DNA of 64,000 bases from Sphingopyxis sp. (lineage in GTDB: Bacteria; Pseudomonadota; Alphaproteobacteria; Sphingomonadales; Sphingomonadaceae): assembly GCA_016793775.1 (NCBI GenBank), contig JAEULK010000024.1, positions 1 through 64,000 of the forward strand. Reading direction: 5' to 3'. A model generated the notes under the pieces. The model had not been told where the DNA came from. It was given only the letters and a program-made list of their open reading frames with translations, and did not search any database. The position numbers and the translations under genes were made by a program. Below are positions 35,007-44,219 of the stretch, in pieces. Position 1 is the stretch's first letter. Every line of letters begins with the position of its first letter.

Positions 35007-36563
35007 ATGGCGGCTTTTGCGCGCGTTCGTTTGGTCATGCTCAGCGGCGTGGCCTGTTCAATTCTGGCCGCCTGCGGCGCCGACGGCGTCGCTTCGCCCG
35101 GTGAAGGCGTCATCGTGATCCCGGCGCCGACGCCGACCCCCACGCCGACCCCGACCCCGACGCCCCCGGCCGGTGTCACCCCGGCCGCTGCCTGCCCGTC
35201 GATCGCCGGCCCCGCGCTGGCCGACCTCGGAACCATCACCGGCCCGCAGGGCACCTGGCGCAACTGCGGCTTCCCCGCGCGCTTTACCGCCACCACCGCG
35301 ATCCCCAAGGTCGCCGGTGTCATCTACTCGCTGCCCGGCCGCGTCGATGTCGGCACCGACCAGGGTGCGACCAGCACCAACACCGACGTCACGCTGACGA
35401 TCGATCCGGGCGTGACCATCTTCGGCGCGACCGGCGTGTCGTTCCTGGTCGTCAACCGCGGCAACCGCATCGACGCCGTCGGCACCCCGAGCCAGCCGAT
35501 CGTCTTCACCGGCCGCGGCAACGTGGTCGGTTCGGCCGACGACAATACCTCGCAGCTGTGGGGCGGCGTCGTGCTGCTCGGCCGCGCGCCGATCACCGAC
35601 TGCCTCGCGCCGGGCGCCACGCCGGGCACCGCGGCTTGCGAACGCGACACCGAAGGCACGTCGAACGCGCTCTACGGCGGCGCGCAGCCGGCCGACAATT
35701 CGGGCCGTATGTCCTACGTCCAGATCCGCTACTCGGGCTTCATCCTGTCGGCCGCGAGCGAGCTGCAGGGCCTGACCCCCTCGGGCGTCGGTTCGGGTAC
35801 CACGATCGAGAATATCCAGGTCCACAACAGCTCAGATGACGGCATCGAAGTGTTCGGCGGCCGCGTGAACATGCGCAACCTCGCCATCACCGGCGCGGAA
35901 GACGACGGCCTCGACACCGACGTCGGCTACAAGGGCAACGTCCAGTTCCTGCTCGCGGTGCAGCGTGCGGGCGGCTCGGTCGGCGACTCGATGCTCGAAA
36001 TCGACTCGAACGGCAACGAAGACACGACCCCGCGCCAGAATGTCGCGCTGTCGAACTTCACCTTCATCCACCGCGCGAATGCGGCGGGCAATACCGCTTC
36101 GGTGCTGATCCGCGGTGGTGCCGACTATCGCTTCATGAACGGCCTGATCGTGGCGCCGGGCATCTCGTGCGTCCGCATCAACTCGGCGACCACCGTGCAG
36201 ACCGCGGGCCCCGACGAAGCCGGTCCGCCGAAGTTCGACTCGGTCAACTTGCAGTGCGGCGGCGCCAGCCCGTTCCTGGGCACCAGCGGCGTCACCAACG
36301 ACCAGGTCGCGGCGATCTTCAACGCGGGCACGAACAACAGCTCGACCTATGTCCCGACGCTGACCAATTTGTTCGTCAACGGCGCGACCGAAACCGCCCG
36401 CCCGGCGTTCAACCCGGTTCCGATCAACGCCTTCTTCGTGAACGCGGGCTATGTCGGTGCGGTGCGCGATGCCAGCGACACGCGCTTCAACGGCTGGACC
36501 TGCAACTCGGCAACGGCGAGCTTCGGTTCGACCAGCGCGGCTTGCACGCTCATCCCGGTCTGA
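35007..36563 (+). CDS. surface lipoprotein with beta-helix-like repeats
   Basis: 518 residues from the ATG at 35007 (GGAG at 34997). Signal peptide with lipobox ILAAC and lipid-acceptor Cys23, then a TP-repeat linker at about residues 40-52. The body is rich in short repeats like IENIQVHNSSDDGIEVFGG and VNMRNLAITGAEDDGLDTD, typical of right-handed parallel beta-helix proteins. The TP linker suggests display away from the membrane. Placed before a TonB receptor and the T2SS operon with matching promoters, it is a candidate T2SS cargo or receptor partner. Enzymatic function is not recognised. Confidence 0.75.
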   Translation: MAAFARVRLVMLSGVACSILAACGADGVASPGEGVIVIPAPTPTPTPTPTPTPPAGVTPAAACPSIAGPALADLGTITGPQGTWRNCGFPARFTATTAIPKVAGVIYSLPGRVDVGTDQGATSTNTDVTLTIDPGVTIFGATGVSFLVVNRGNRIDAVGTPSQPIVFTGRGNVVGSADDNTSQLWGGVVLLGRAPITDCLAPGATPGTAACERDTEGTSNALYGGAQPADNSGRMSYVQIRYSGFILSAASELQGLTPSGVGSGTTIENIQVHNSSDDGIEVFGGRVNMRNLAITGAEDDGLDTDVGYKGNVQFLLAVQRAGGSVGDSMLEIDSNGNEDTTPRQNVALSNFTFIHRANAAGNTASVLIRGGADYRFMNGLIVAPGISCVRINSATTVQTAGPDEAGPPKFDSVNLQCGGASPFLGTSGVTNDQVAAIFNAGTNNSSTYVPTLTNLFVNGATETARPAFNPVPINAFFVNAGYVGAVRDASDTRFNGWTCNSATASFGSTSAACTLIPV

Positions 36564-36580
36564 CGCGCCGACGTCCAAAT

Positions 36581-36623
36581 ATAGGGGCGGGGCGCACCGA
36601 TGGCGGAGCGCCCCGCCCCCTAT
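36581..36623 (+). other. GC-rich hairpin between lipoprotein and receptor genes
   Basis: ATAGGGGCGGGGCG (36581-36594) pairs with CGCCCCGCCCCCTAT (36609-36623) with one bulged C and a 14-nt loop, in the 88-nt gap between the two genes. No T-run follows, so it is more likely an RNA stability or processing element than a strong terminator. Confidence 0.65.
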
Positions 36624-36651
36624 CCCATCTGCAAACAGGGGTTTTCTGATC

Positions 36652-39378
36652 ATGACAAAGCGGCCGCTTTTCGCCAGCCTGCTGCTCATTTCGTCGGCTT
36701 TGGTGTCGCCTGCCGCTCTGGCACAGGACGCCGGGCCTGCCGGCGGCACCATCGAATCGGCGCCGCCCACCGAGGATGTGGCCGAGCCCGCGACCGACGC
36801 GGCGCCCGGCGACGTGCCGGCCGATGAAGAAGAACCCGATGTTTCCATCCCGGGCGGCGCCGATGCCGAAATCGTGGTCACCGGCCGCTATGTCCCCAAC
36901 ATCGTTCGCGCGACGCCCGAAGTCGTATCGGTGCTGTCCTCGGCCGATATCGCGCGCACCGGCGAAGGCGACATCTCGGGCTCGTTGCAGCGCGTAACCG
37001 GCCTGTCGGTCGTCGGCGGCGGTTTCGTCTATGTCCGCGGCCTGGGCGATCGCTATTCGCTCGCGCTGCTCAACGGTTCGCCGCTGCCCAGCCCCGAGCC
37101 GCTGAAGCGCGTCGTCCCGCTCGACATCTTTCCCTCGAACGTGATCGATTCGACGCTCGTCCAGAAAAGCTATTCGGTGAACTTCCCCGGCGAGTTCGGC
37201 GGCGGCGTGATCAACCTCACGACCAAGTCGATCCCGCGCGAGCCCTTCCTGACCTTTTCGGGCGGCATCGGCTGGGATAGCGAGACGACCAACGAACTCG
37301 GCTATACCTATTATGGCAGCGACACCGACTGGACCGGCTTCGACGACGGCACGCGCGACATTCCGCCGCTGCTGAAAACAGCGCTGGCGAGTGGCAAGCC
37401 GATCCTCGAAGGCGCCGACTTCACCCAGGACCAGCTTGAAGCGATCCAGATGGAGCTGGTCAACGCCGAGACGACGTTGCTCCAGCAGAACAACCATATC
37501 CCGGTCAACTGGTCGGCGGGCATGACCGGCGGCACGACGATCACGCTGCCCAACGGCGAACTCGGCATCATCGCCACCGCGGGAATAAGCAACAAGTGGC
37601 GTACGCGCGATACGCTGCAGCAGAGCTCGGTGAACGCCGACCTGTCGGGCGATCCGCAGTCGAGCTTCCAGCGCGTCGTCACCGACAACCGCATCGTCGT
37701 GAACGGCCTGCTCGGTTTCGGTCTCGAACTCGGCGATCACAAGTTCCGCTGGACCAACCTCTATATCCGCGACACGCTGAAGCAGGCGCGCCTCGGCCTC
37801 GGGTCCGACGCGAACCAGGTCGGCCGCGACATCATGCGCCAGGACACCGCCTGGTACGAGCGCCAGCTGATCAACACCCAGCTGGTGGCCGAATTCGACT
37901 TCGACCAGTTCCAGCTCGACCTGCGCGGCGGCTATGCCAATTCGCAGCGCGAGGCGCCCTATGAGCGCAGCTTCACCTATGTCCGCACGAACCTGCCGCT
38001 GGCGCAGGATCCGACCGGCGACAAGTTCGTCAACGACCTCGGCGGCAATCGCGGCGACGCGACGATCGCCTTTTCGGACCTGAGCGAAGATCTGTGGTCG
38101 GGCGGCGTCGACCTGTCGTACGAACTCGCCAGCCGCGTCACCGCGACCGTCGGCTATGCCTATAGCGATACCCGCCGCGTCGCCGTGCGCCGCGCCTTCC
38201 AGTTCCGCGCCTCGGGCCTGCCGGTTCCGGTGACCCAACTGCGTCCCGATTACCTGCTCTCCGACGCGACGATCCAGTTGTACGATATCACGCTGCTCGA
38301 AACATCGGCGCAGGACGGCACCGCCGCGTTCGAGGCCAATATGACGACGCACGCAGGCTATGCGCAGATCCAGGCCGAACTGATGTCGGGTCTGAACATC
38401 AACGCTGGCGTCCGATACGAAGACGGCAAGCAGACGGTCGTCCCGGTCGATCTGTTCAACACCGGCGGCGGCGCGATCGTATCGACCAACCTGGCGAACG
38501 ACTATTGGCTGCCGGCGGTCACGCTGACCTATGAACTCGCGCCCGACATGCAGTTGCGAGTCAGCGGATCGAAGACGATCGCCCGCCCGCAGTTCCGCGA
38601 ACTCGTCGCGCAGATCTACAACGATCCCGAATCGAACCGTAACTTCCGCGGTAACCCGTCGCTGACCGACAGCGAGTTGTGGAACGCCGAGGCGCGCTAC
38701 GAATGGTATTTCGCCAAGGATCAGCGGATCACGGTCGCCGGATTCTACAAGTCGATCGACCGTCCGATCGAGGCCTATACCTCGCTCACCGATTCGGTCG
38801 GCAACACCAGCTACGCCAATGCGCCCAAGGCGACGCTCTATGGCGTCGAGTTCGAAGCGCAGAAATATATCCCGCTCGACTCCGTGTCGGATTCGGCCTT
38901 CTGGGCGCGCCGCCGTCTGGTGCTGATCGGCAACTATACCTGGACCCAGTCGGAAATTAAGGTCGGCAACGGCGACACCACGGTGATCAACGGCGTCGAA
39001 CTCAATGCGAGCGATTTCTTCTTCGACGGGTCGCCGCTCACCGGCCAGTCGGACCATCTGGTCAACGTACAGATCGGGCTGGAAGACCAGGACAATTTGT
39101 CGCAGCAGACCTTCCTGGTCACCTATGCCAGCCCGCGCGTCACCAGCCGCGGTCCTTCGGGCCAGCCCGACATCCGCGAAAAGCCGGGCATCCAGCTCGA
39201 TTTCGTCGCGCGCCAAGGCTTTGCCGCCTTTGGCAAGGACATCGAACTGAAGTTCGAGGCCCGCAACCTGACCGGCCGGACCTACAAGGAAGTCCAGGAA
39301 TTCGGCGACAACCGGATTTTCTTCAACCGCTACAAACTCGGTCGCAGCTTTTCGCTGAGCGCCTCGCTGAAGTTCTGA
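36652..39378 (+). CDS. TonB-dependent receptor paired with the surface lipoprotein
   Basis: 908 residues. Signal peptide ending ALAQ, an acidic/Pro/Ala-rich N-terminal stretch to about 70, TonB-box-like EIVVTGR, then a plug with FVYVRGLGDRYSLALLNGSPLPSPEP and GGGVINLTTKS, and a long barrel ending SASLKF. The LPSPEP-type plug groups it with large receptors often encoded beside secreted surface proteins. Start at 36652 follows the hairpin. It is upstream of gspC in the same direction, separated by a palindromic repeat and a new promoter. Confidence 0.9.
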   Translation: MTKRPLFASLLLISSALVSPAALAQDAGPAGGTIESAPPTEDVAEPATDAAPGDVPADEEEPDVSIPGGADAEIVVTGRYVPNIVRATPEVVSVLSSADIARTGEGDISGSLQRVTGLSVVGGGFVYVRGLGDRYSLALLNGSPLPSPEPLKRVVPLDIFPSNVIDSTLVQKSYSVNFPGEFGGGVINLTTKSIPREPFLTFSGGIGWDSETTNELGYTYYGSDTDWTGFDDGTRDIPPLLKTALASGKPILEGADFTQDQLEAIQMELVNAETTLLQQNNHIPVNWSAGMTGGTTITLPNGELGIIATAGISNKWRTRDTLQQSSVNADLSGDPQSSFQRVVTDNRIVVNGLLGFGLELGDHKFRWTNLYIRDTLKQARLGLGSDANQVGRDIMRQDTAWYERQLINTQLVAEFDFDQFQLDLRGGYANSQREAPYERSFTYVRTNLPLAQDPTGDKFVNDLGGNRGDATIAFSDLSEDLWSGGVDLSYELASRVTATVGYAYSDTRRVAVRRAFQFRASGLPVPVTQLRPDYLLSDATIQLYDITLLETSAQDGTAAFEANMTTHAGYAQIQAELMSGLNINAGVRYEDGKQTVVPVDLFNTGGGAIVSTNLANDYWLPAVTLTYELAPDMQLRVSGSKTIARPQFRELVAQIYNDPESNRNFRGNPSLTDSELWNAEARYEWYFAKDQRITVAGFYKSIDRPIEAYTSLTDSVGNTSYANAPKATLYGVEFEAQKYIPLDSVSDSAFWARRRLVLIGNYTWTQSEIKVGNGDTTVINGVELNASDFFFDGSPLTGQSDHLVNVQIGLEDQDNLSQQTFLVTYASPRVTSRGPSGQPDIREKPGIQLDFVARQGFAAFGKDIELKFEARNLTGRTYKEVQEFGDNRIFFNRYKLGRSFSLSASLKF

Positions 39379-39383
39379 GGGCA

Positions 39384-39516
39384 ATCCTCGCCGCCGCCAA
39401 GCAGTGGGGAGGGGGACGACGCCGGAGGGCGCGGTGGAGGGGCGATGCGCGGCGTCTTGCCCCTCCCGCTGCTCTTAGGGCTGCTACTTCCGGCGCCTTC
39501 GGTCGCAGGGGAGGAT
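39384..39516. repeat. palindromic intergenic repeat (GGGGAGG family)
   Basis: Opposed ATCCTC / GAGGAT ends enclose GGGGAGGGGG and GGTGGAGGGG motifs shared with the copies at 13071 and 23654. It separates the receptor gene from the gsp promoter. Confidence 0.6.
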
Positions 39517-39550
39517 CGCGCAACCGGGCTGCCGCAGTAGACTCGCTCGA

Positions 39551-39606
39551 TTGTCAAAAAACTGTAATCTTCCCGTCAGCTGATTGTCACCGATCGCCCC
39601 TAGGCG
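39551..39606 (+). promoter_or_regulatory. Pho-box promoter of the type II secretion operon
   Basis: Four half-sites occur at a strict 11-bp period: TTGTCAA (39551), CTGTAAT (39562), CCGTCAG (39573) and TTGTCAC (39584), each separated by exactly 4 nt. Ten nt after the last comes TAGGCG (39601) as a -10-like element. From GTCAC to the TAG it matches the lipoprotein promoter closely, including the CGA and the CCC before TAG. It lies 44 nt upstream of the gspC ATG. This suggests PhoB activation in low phosphate. Confidence 0.65.
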
Positions 39607-39649
39607 ATTCGCGAGACGCATTTTCAGGCGGGGGTACAACAGGCTTTTT

Positions 39650-40522
39650 ATGGCGACGCTGATGTCCGGATCGGCCCTGCGGCTGCCGCGCGGATTGCCC
39701 GCATGGCTGCGCGCCGGTCGGCGTTCGCCGCGAGCGCTCTGGCCGCTGCTGGTTGGTCTGCTTGTGCTTTTGTTGCTGTTCCAGCTTGTGATGCTCGTCT
39801 GGACGGTCGTCACGCCGCTGTCGCCGCTCGGCGCCTGGCAGCCGCAGACCGCCGTCATCGCCTCGGCTGCCGAGCGCCGCGCTTTGTTCGCCAGCTTCGA
39901 TCCCTTCTTTCGCTCCGGCGCCCAGGGGCCGGCGTCGGCAACGATTACCGCGCTCGGTCTCACGCTGTTCGGGGTGAGCATCAATGAGGCGACCGGCGGG
40001 GGGGCGGCGATCATCGCCGCGGAGGATGGCATCCAGAACAGCTATGCCGTGGGCGACGAGATCGCGCCGGGCGTGCGGCTGGTCGGGGTCGCTTTCGACC
40101 ATGTGATGCTCGACCGCGGCGGGGCCCGTGAAAGCCTGTTCCTCGACCAGAGCGGCGGCTCGGCGGCGACCCCGGTGACCCCGCTGCCCGCAACTCCCGA
40201 GATCGGCTCGGCTCCGGCAAACCCCGATGCCGTCGCCGGCGAGCTTTCGCCCGCTGCGCTCAAGGCCGGCGTCGGCTTCGCGCCGCGCGCCGAGAATGGC
40301 AAGGTCACCGGGGTCGTCGTCCAGCCGCAGGGCGACGGCGCGACCTTCCGCGCCGCGGGCCTGCGCCCCGGCGACGTCGTCCGCGGCGTCAACGGCCGTC
40401 CCATCGGCTCGGCGGGCGATGCCGCCGCGCTCGCCAATCAATTCGCACCGGGTGCGCGCGTCTCGCTCGAGGTCGAGCGCGGTGCCAGCGTCGTTCCCAT
40501 AGCCATTTTTGTTTCGAAGTAG
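39650..40522 (+). CDS. gspC: type II secretion protein GspC
   Basis: 290 residues. One membrane segment at about 31-54 follows a short basic cytoplasmic tail. A homology region occupies about 90-165 (ALGLTLFGVSIN...), and after a Pro/Ala-rich linker a PDZ domain follows from about 200 (GLRPGDVVRGVNG). GspC joins the inner-membrane platform to the secretin in the periplasm. First gene of the operon, 5 nt before gspD. Confidence 0.88.
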   Translation: MATLMSGSALRLPRGLPAWLRAGRRSPRALWPLLVGLLVLLLLFQLVMLVWTVVTPLSPLGAWQPQTAVIASAAERRALFASFDPFFRSGAQGPASATITALGLTLFGVSINEATGGGAAIIAAEDGIQNSYAVGDEIAPGVRLVGVAFDHVMLDRGGARESLFLDQSGGSAATPVTPLPATPEIGSAPANPDAVAGELSPAALKAGVGFAPRAENGKVTGVVVQPQGDGATFRAAGLRPGDVVRGVNGRPIGSAGDAAALANQFAPGARVSLEVERGASVVPIAIFVSK

Positions 40523-40527
40523 GGACC

Positions 40528-42729
40528 ATGCGCCTCAAACTCTCCCTGATGCTTGCCGCCGCGCTCGTCTCCGTCACGCCCGGACCCGCGCTTGCGCAAT
40601 ATACGCTCAACGTCCGCGACGCCGACATCCGTGCCTTCATCCAGGATGCGGCGCGGATCACCGGGCGCACCTTCGTCATCGACGGGCGGGTCAACGGCAA
40701 GGTGTCCGTGGTGACCGACCGGCCGCTGTCGCGCAGCGAATATTTCGAGATATTCCTGTCCACCCTGCGCTCGAACGGGCTGGTCGCGGTGCCCGGCCCT
40801 AGCGGCGCCTATCGCATCCAGCCGATCGACGGCGCGGCGGCGCAGCCGGGCCGGATCGGCAGCGGCGGCGCGGCGCAGAACCAGTTCGTCACCGAAATCA
40901 TCCGTCTCCGCCACATCGATGCGGTCGCCGCCGTCGAGACCCTGCGCCCGCTGGTCAGCGCGCAGGGTTCGCTGACCGCCAACCGCAACGCCAACAGCCT
41001 CGTGGTCGCCGATTTCGCCGACAACATCCGCCGCATCCGCGCGCTCGCGGCGAGCATCGACCGCGACAGCACGACCAGCCAGATCGTCACGCTGAAAAAC
41101 GCCGGCGCGCGGGAAATCGCCGCGGCATTGCAGGCGCTGGTGCCGTCGGCGGGCGAGGGCGCACAGTCGCCGGTGGCGATCGTGCCGATCGACAGCAGCA
41201 ACGCCATTGCCCTTCGCGGCGACCAGTCGCTCGTCGCGCGCTTTGTCGCGATGGCCAACGACCTCGACGCCAAGGCGGCGGGCGGCACCGAACTGCGCGT
41301 CTATTGGCTCCAGCACGCCAATGCCGAGACCTTGCTGCCGACGATCCAGCAGCTCGTCGGCGGCGGCAGCGATCCGGCGCAAAAGGCGGGCCTGCCCCCG
41401 GCATCGTCATCTTCATCGTCGTCGAGCAGCGCTTCGACCCCGACGGCCGCGCCGGCCGCGGTGACGCCGACCTCGGTCAGCGGCTCGCGCGGCAGCATCG
41501 CGACGCGCGGGCCGGCCATCGTCACGCGCTACGAAGGCGCCAACGCCATCATCGTCGCCGCCAACAGCGAGGTGCAGCGCATGCTCGGCGAGCTGATCCG
41601 CCAGCTCGACAGCCGCCGCGAACAGGTGCTGGTCGAGGCGATCGTCGTTGAAATCGGCGACAGTGCGGCCAAGCAGCTCGGCGTCCAGTTCCTGCTCGGC
41701 GGCAAGAATATCCCCTTCGCCGCGACCAGCTACAGCAACGCCTCGCCCAATATTCTGACGCTCGGCGGCGCCTATGCCGCGAACCAGCTGTCGCAGGATA
41801 CGACGACGGTGAACGGCACCACCACCGTCACCACGACCGGCAGCTCGTTCGGCAACAGCTTGCAGGAAGCGGCGGCGGCCTCGCTGCTCCGGGCAACCGG
41901 CGGTTTCGCGGGCTTCGCCGGCGACATCGGCAAGAACACGATCTTCGGCGCGATCATCAACGCGGTGAAGTCGGACACGACGTCGAACCTGCTCGCGACC
42001 CCCCATATCGTCACGCTCGACAACCAGGCCGCGAAATTCCTCGTCGGCCAGGAAGTCCCGATCACCACCGGCGAGGCATTGAGCGCCAATTTCGACAATG
42101 CTTTCCGCACGGTCCAGCGCGAGGAGGTAGGCATCAAGCTGGAGGTCACGCCACAGGTCAATGGTGCGGGCGAGGTCAAATTGTTCCTGCGCCAGGAAGT
42201 GTCGAGTGTCGCGGGGCCGGTGTCGTCGCGCAGCAGCGACCTCATACTCAACAAGCGCTCGTTCGAAACCGTGCTGACCGTCGACGATGGCGAGATCCTC
42301 GCGATCGGCGGCCTGCTCAATGACGACGAGCGCAAGACGATCGAGCGCATCCCGCTGCTCAGCGACATCCCGCTGATCGGCGAACTTTTCAAGTCGCGCA
42401 GCCGCAGCCGCGCCAAGACCAATTTGATGGTATTCATCCGCCCGACGATCCTGCGTAACCGCGAGGACAATGCCGCGCTGACCGCGCGCCGCTACGGCTA
42501 TATCCGCGACACCCAGCTGCGCCGCAATCCCGACGAGGAACCCGCGATCGACACGCTGGTGCGCGATTATATGGGCACCACTCCGCCGTCGCCGTCGACG
42601 CCGACCGACGTCACTGTCGGTCCTGTCGACCTGCCGGCGCTGCGCGGTCCCGATGGTCAGGTGTCGACGGTCGATGTGCCGCCGTCGATCTCGAACGCGC
42701 CCGCTCCGCCGCCGGGAGATTATCCGTGA
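40528..42729 (+). CDS. gspD: type II secretion secretin GspD
   Basis: 733 residues. Signal peptide ending ALAQ, N0-N3 domains to about 370 with a Ser/Ala-rich insert near 290-310, then the secretin barrel with VPITTGEA and RSRAKTNLMVFIRPTILR, and a Pro-rich C-tail. It forms the outer-membrane channel. No GspS pilotin gene is seen in the window. The stop overlaps the gspE GTG by 4 nt. Confidence 0.95.
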   Translation: MRLKLSLMLAAALVSVTPGPALAQYTLNVRDADIRAFIQDAARITGRTFVIDGRVNGKVSVVTDRPLSRSEYFEIFLSTLRSNGLVAVPGPSGAYRIQPIDGAAAQPGRIGSGGAAQNQFVTEIIRLRHIDAVAAVETLRPLVSAQGSLTANRNANSLVVADFADNIRRIRALAASIDRDSTTSQIVTLKNAGAREIAAALQALVPSAGEGAQSPVAIVPIDSSNAIALRGDQSLVARFVAMANDLDAKAAGGTELRVYWLQHANAETLLPTIQQLVGGGSDPAQKAGLPPASSSSSSSSSASTPTAAPAAVTPTSVSGSRGSIATRGPAIVTRYEGANAIIVAANSEVQRMLGELIRQLDSRREQVLVEAIVVEIGDSAAKQLGVQFLLGGKNIPFAATSYSNASPNILTLGGAYAANQLSQDTTTVNGTTTVTTTGSSFGNSLQEAAAASLLRATGGFAGFAGDIGKNTIFGAIINAVKSDTTSNLLATPHIVTLDNQAAKFLVGQEVPITTGEALSANFDNAFRTVQREEVGIKLEVTPQVNGAGEVKLFLRQEVSSVAGPVSSRSSDLILNKRSFETVLTVDDGEILAIGGLLNDDERKTIERIPLLSDIPLIGELFKSRSRSRAKTNLMVFIRPTILRNREDNAALTARRYGYIRDTQLRRNPDEEPAIDTLVRDYMGTTPPSPSTPTDVTVGPVDLPALRGPDGQVSTVDVPPSISNAPAPPPGDYP

Positions 42730-44219
42730 CCGACGATGCCCCGATCGCCGCCGTGCCGGTGGCGGTGGATATTCCTTATGGCTTTGCCCGCGCGCATGGT
42801 GTGGTCATCGCTCCGGGCGAGGGGGGCGCTTGGCTCGCCACCCTGCGCGAGGATGCCGACCCCGCGGTGCTGATCGAGGTGAAGCGCTATCTGGCGCAGC
42901 CGCTGCGCGTCGCGACCGCGAACAGTGCGGATTTCGACCGCCTGCTCTCTGACCATTATGCCATCGACGCCTCGGCGGCGGCGATGGCGGGTTCGCTCGA
43001 CGGCGGCGATATCGATTTCAGCCTGCCCAGCGCCGAGGATCTGCTCGACAGCGCCGACGACGCCCCCGCGATCCGCCTGATCAACGCGATCATCGCGGAG
43101 GCGGTTCGCCAGGGGGTCAGCGACATTCATATCGAACCCTATGAAAGCGGGCTCGTCGTGCGGATGCGCACCGACGGCGTGCTGCGCGAGCATTTGCGCA
43201 TGCCGCCGCATGTCGCGCCCGTCGTCGTCAGCCGCATCAAGGTAATGGCGCGGCTCGACATCGCCGAACGGCGCGTTCCGCAGGACGGCCGCATCGGACT
43301 GACGCTCGCGGGCAAGGCGGTCGACGTGCGCGTGTCGACCCTGCCGAGTCGCGCCGGCGAACGCGTCGTGATGCGTATCCTCGACAAGGATGCGTCGAGC
43401 ATCGATTTCGACGTCCTCGGGCTGACCGGTGCCGCCGACCAGATATTGCGCGAGGCGCTCGCCGAACCCAATGGCATCATCCTCGTTACCGGGCCCACCG
43501 GTTCGGGGAAAACAACGACGCTCTATGCCGCGCTCAAGCAGCTCAACGACGGCCAGCGTAACATCCTGACCGTCGAGGACCCGGTCGAATATGCCGTCGA
43601 CGGCGTCGGCCAGACGCAAGTCAACAGCAAGGTCGGCCTCGACTTCGCCGCGGGACTGCGCGCGATCCTGCGCCAGGATCCCGACGTCGTGATGGTCGGC
43701 GAAATCCGCGATCGCGAAACCGCCGACATCGCGGTGCAGGCGTCGTTGACGGGGCACCTGGTGTTGTCGACGGTCCACACCAACGACGCCGTCGGCGCGA
43801 TCACGCGCCTCAAGGATCTGAAGGTCGAACCCTTCCTGCTCGCCTCGACGCTGCGCGCGGTGCTAGCCCAGCGGCTGGTCCGCAAGCTCTGTGACAATTG
43901 CCGCGAACCGATCCAGGCCGACAACAGCGTCGCGGCGATGCTCGGGCTCGATATCGGCACAGTTATCTGGAAACCCAGGGGCTGCGAGCAGTGCGGCGGC
44001 ACCGGCTTTAAGGGCCGCATCGGCGTATTCGAGGCGATCAAGGTCGACGACACGGTGCGGCGCTATATCTACAACGGCGGCGACGAGGCGATGATCGCCA
44101 AGCACGCCTTCCTCAAATCGCCGACGCTCGCCTCGGCGGCGCGCGCGATGGTGGCGAAGGGGTTGACTACCGCCGAGGAAGCGATCCGCATAGCGCGGCG
44201 CGAGGATGTCGATGCCTGA
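42726..44219 (+). CDS. gspE: type II secretion ATPase GspE
   Basis: 497 residues from a GTG. Walker A GPTGSGKTTT, Asp box and Walker B with VGEIRDRETADIAVQASLTGH, His box STVHTNDA, and the tetracysteine zinc site KLCDNC and GCEQCGGTG. The N-terminal part contacts GspL. It drives pseudopilus assembly from the cytoplasm. Confidence 0.95.
   Translation: MTDDAPIAAVPVAVDIPYGFARAHGVVIAPGEGGAWLATLREDADPAVLIEVKRYLAQPLRVATANSADFDRLLSDHYAIDASAAAMAGSLDGGDIDFSLPSAEDLLDSADDAPAIRLINAIIAEAVRQGVSDIHIEPYESGLVVRMRTDGVLREHLRMPPHVAPVVVSRIKVMARLDIAERRVPQDGRIGLTLAGKAVDVRVSTLPSRAGERVVMRILDKDASSIDFDVLGLTGAADQILREALAEPNGIILVTGPTGSGKTTTLYAALKQLNDGQRNILTVEDPVEYAVDGVGQTQVNSKVGLDFAAGLRAILRQDPDVVMVGEIRDRETADIAVQASLTGHLVLSTVHTNDAVGAITRLKDLKVEPFLLASTLRAVLAQRLVRKLCDNCREPIQADNSVAAMLGLDIGTVIWKPRGCEQCGGTGFKGRIGVFEAIKVDDTVRRYIYNGGDEAMIAKHAFLKSPTLASAARAMVAKGLTTAEEAIRIARREDVDA

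Noticed and set aside
35125-35170. TP-codon repeats as a CRISPR-like or regulatory tandem array
   Set aside because: The CCGACC-type repetition encodes the Thr-Pro linker of the lipoprotein in frame and has no spacer structure.
36550-39384. A 944-codon minus-strand open frame
   Set aside because: It lies exactly opposite the TonB receptor gene, has no recognisable domain, and its composition is typical of antisense frames in high-GC DNA.
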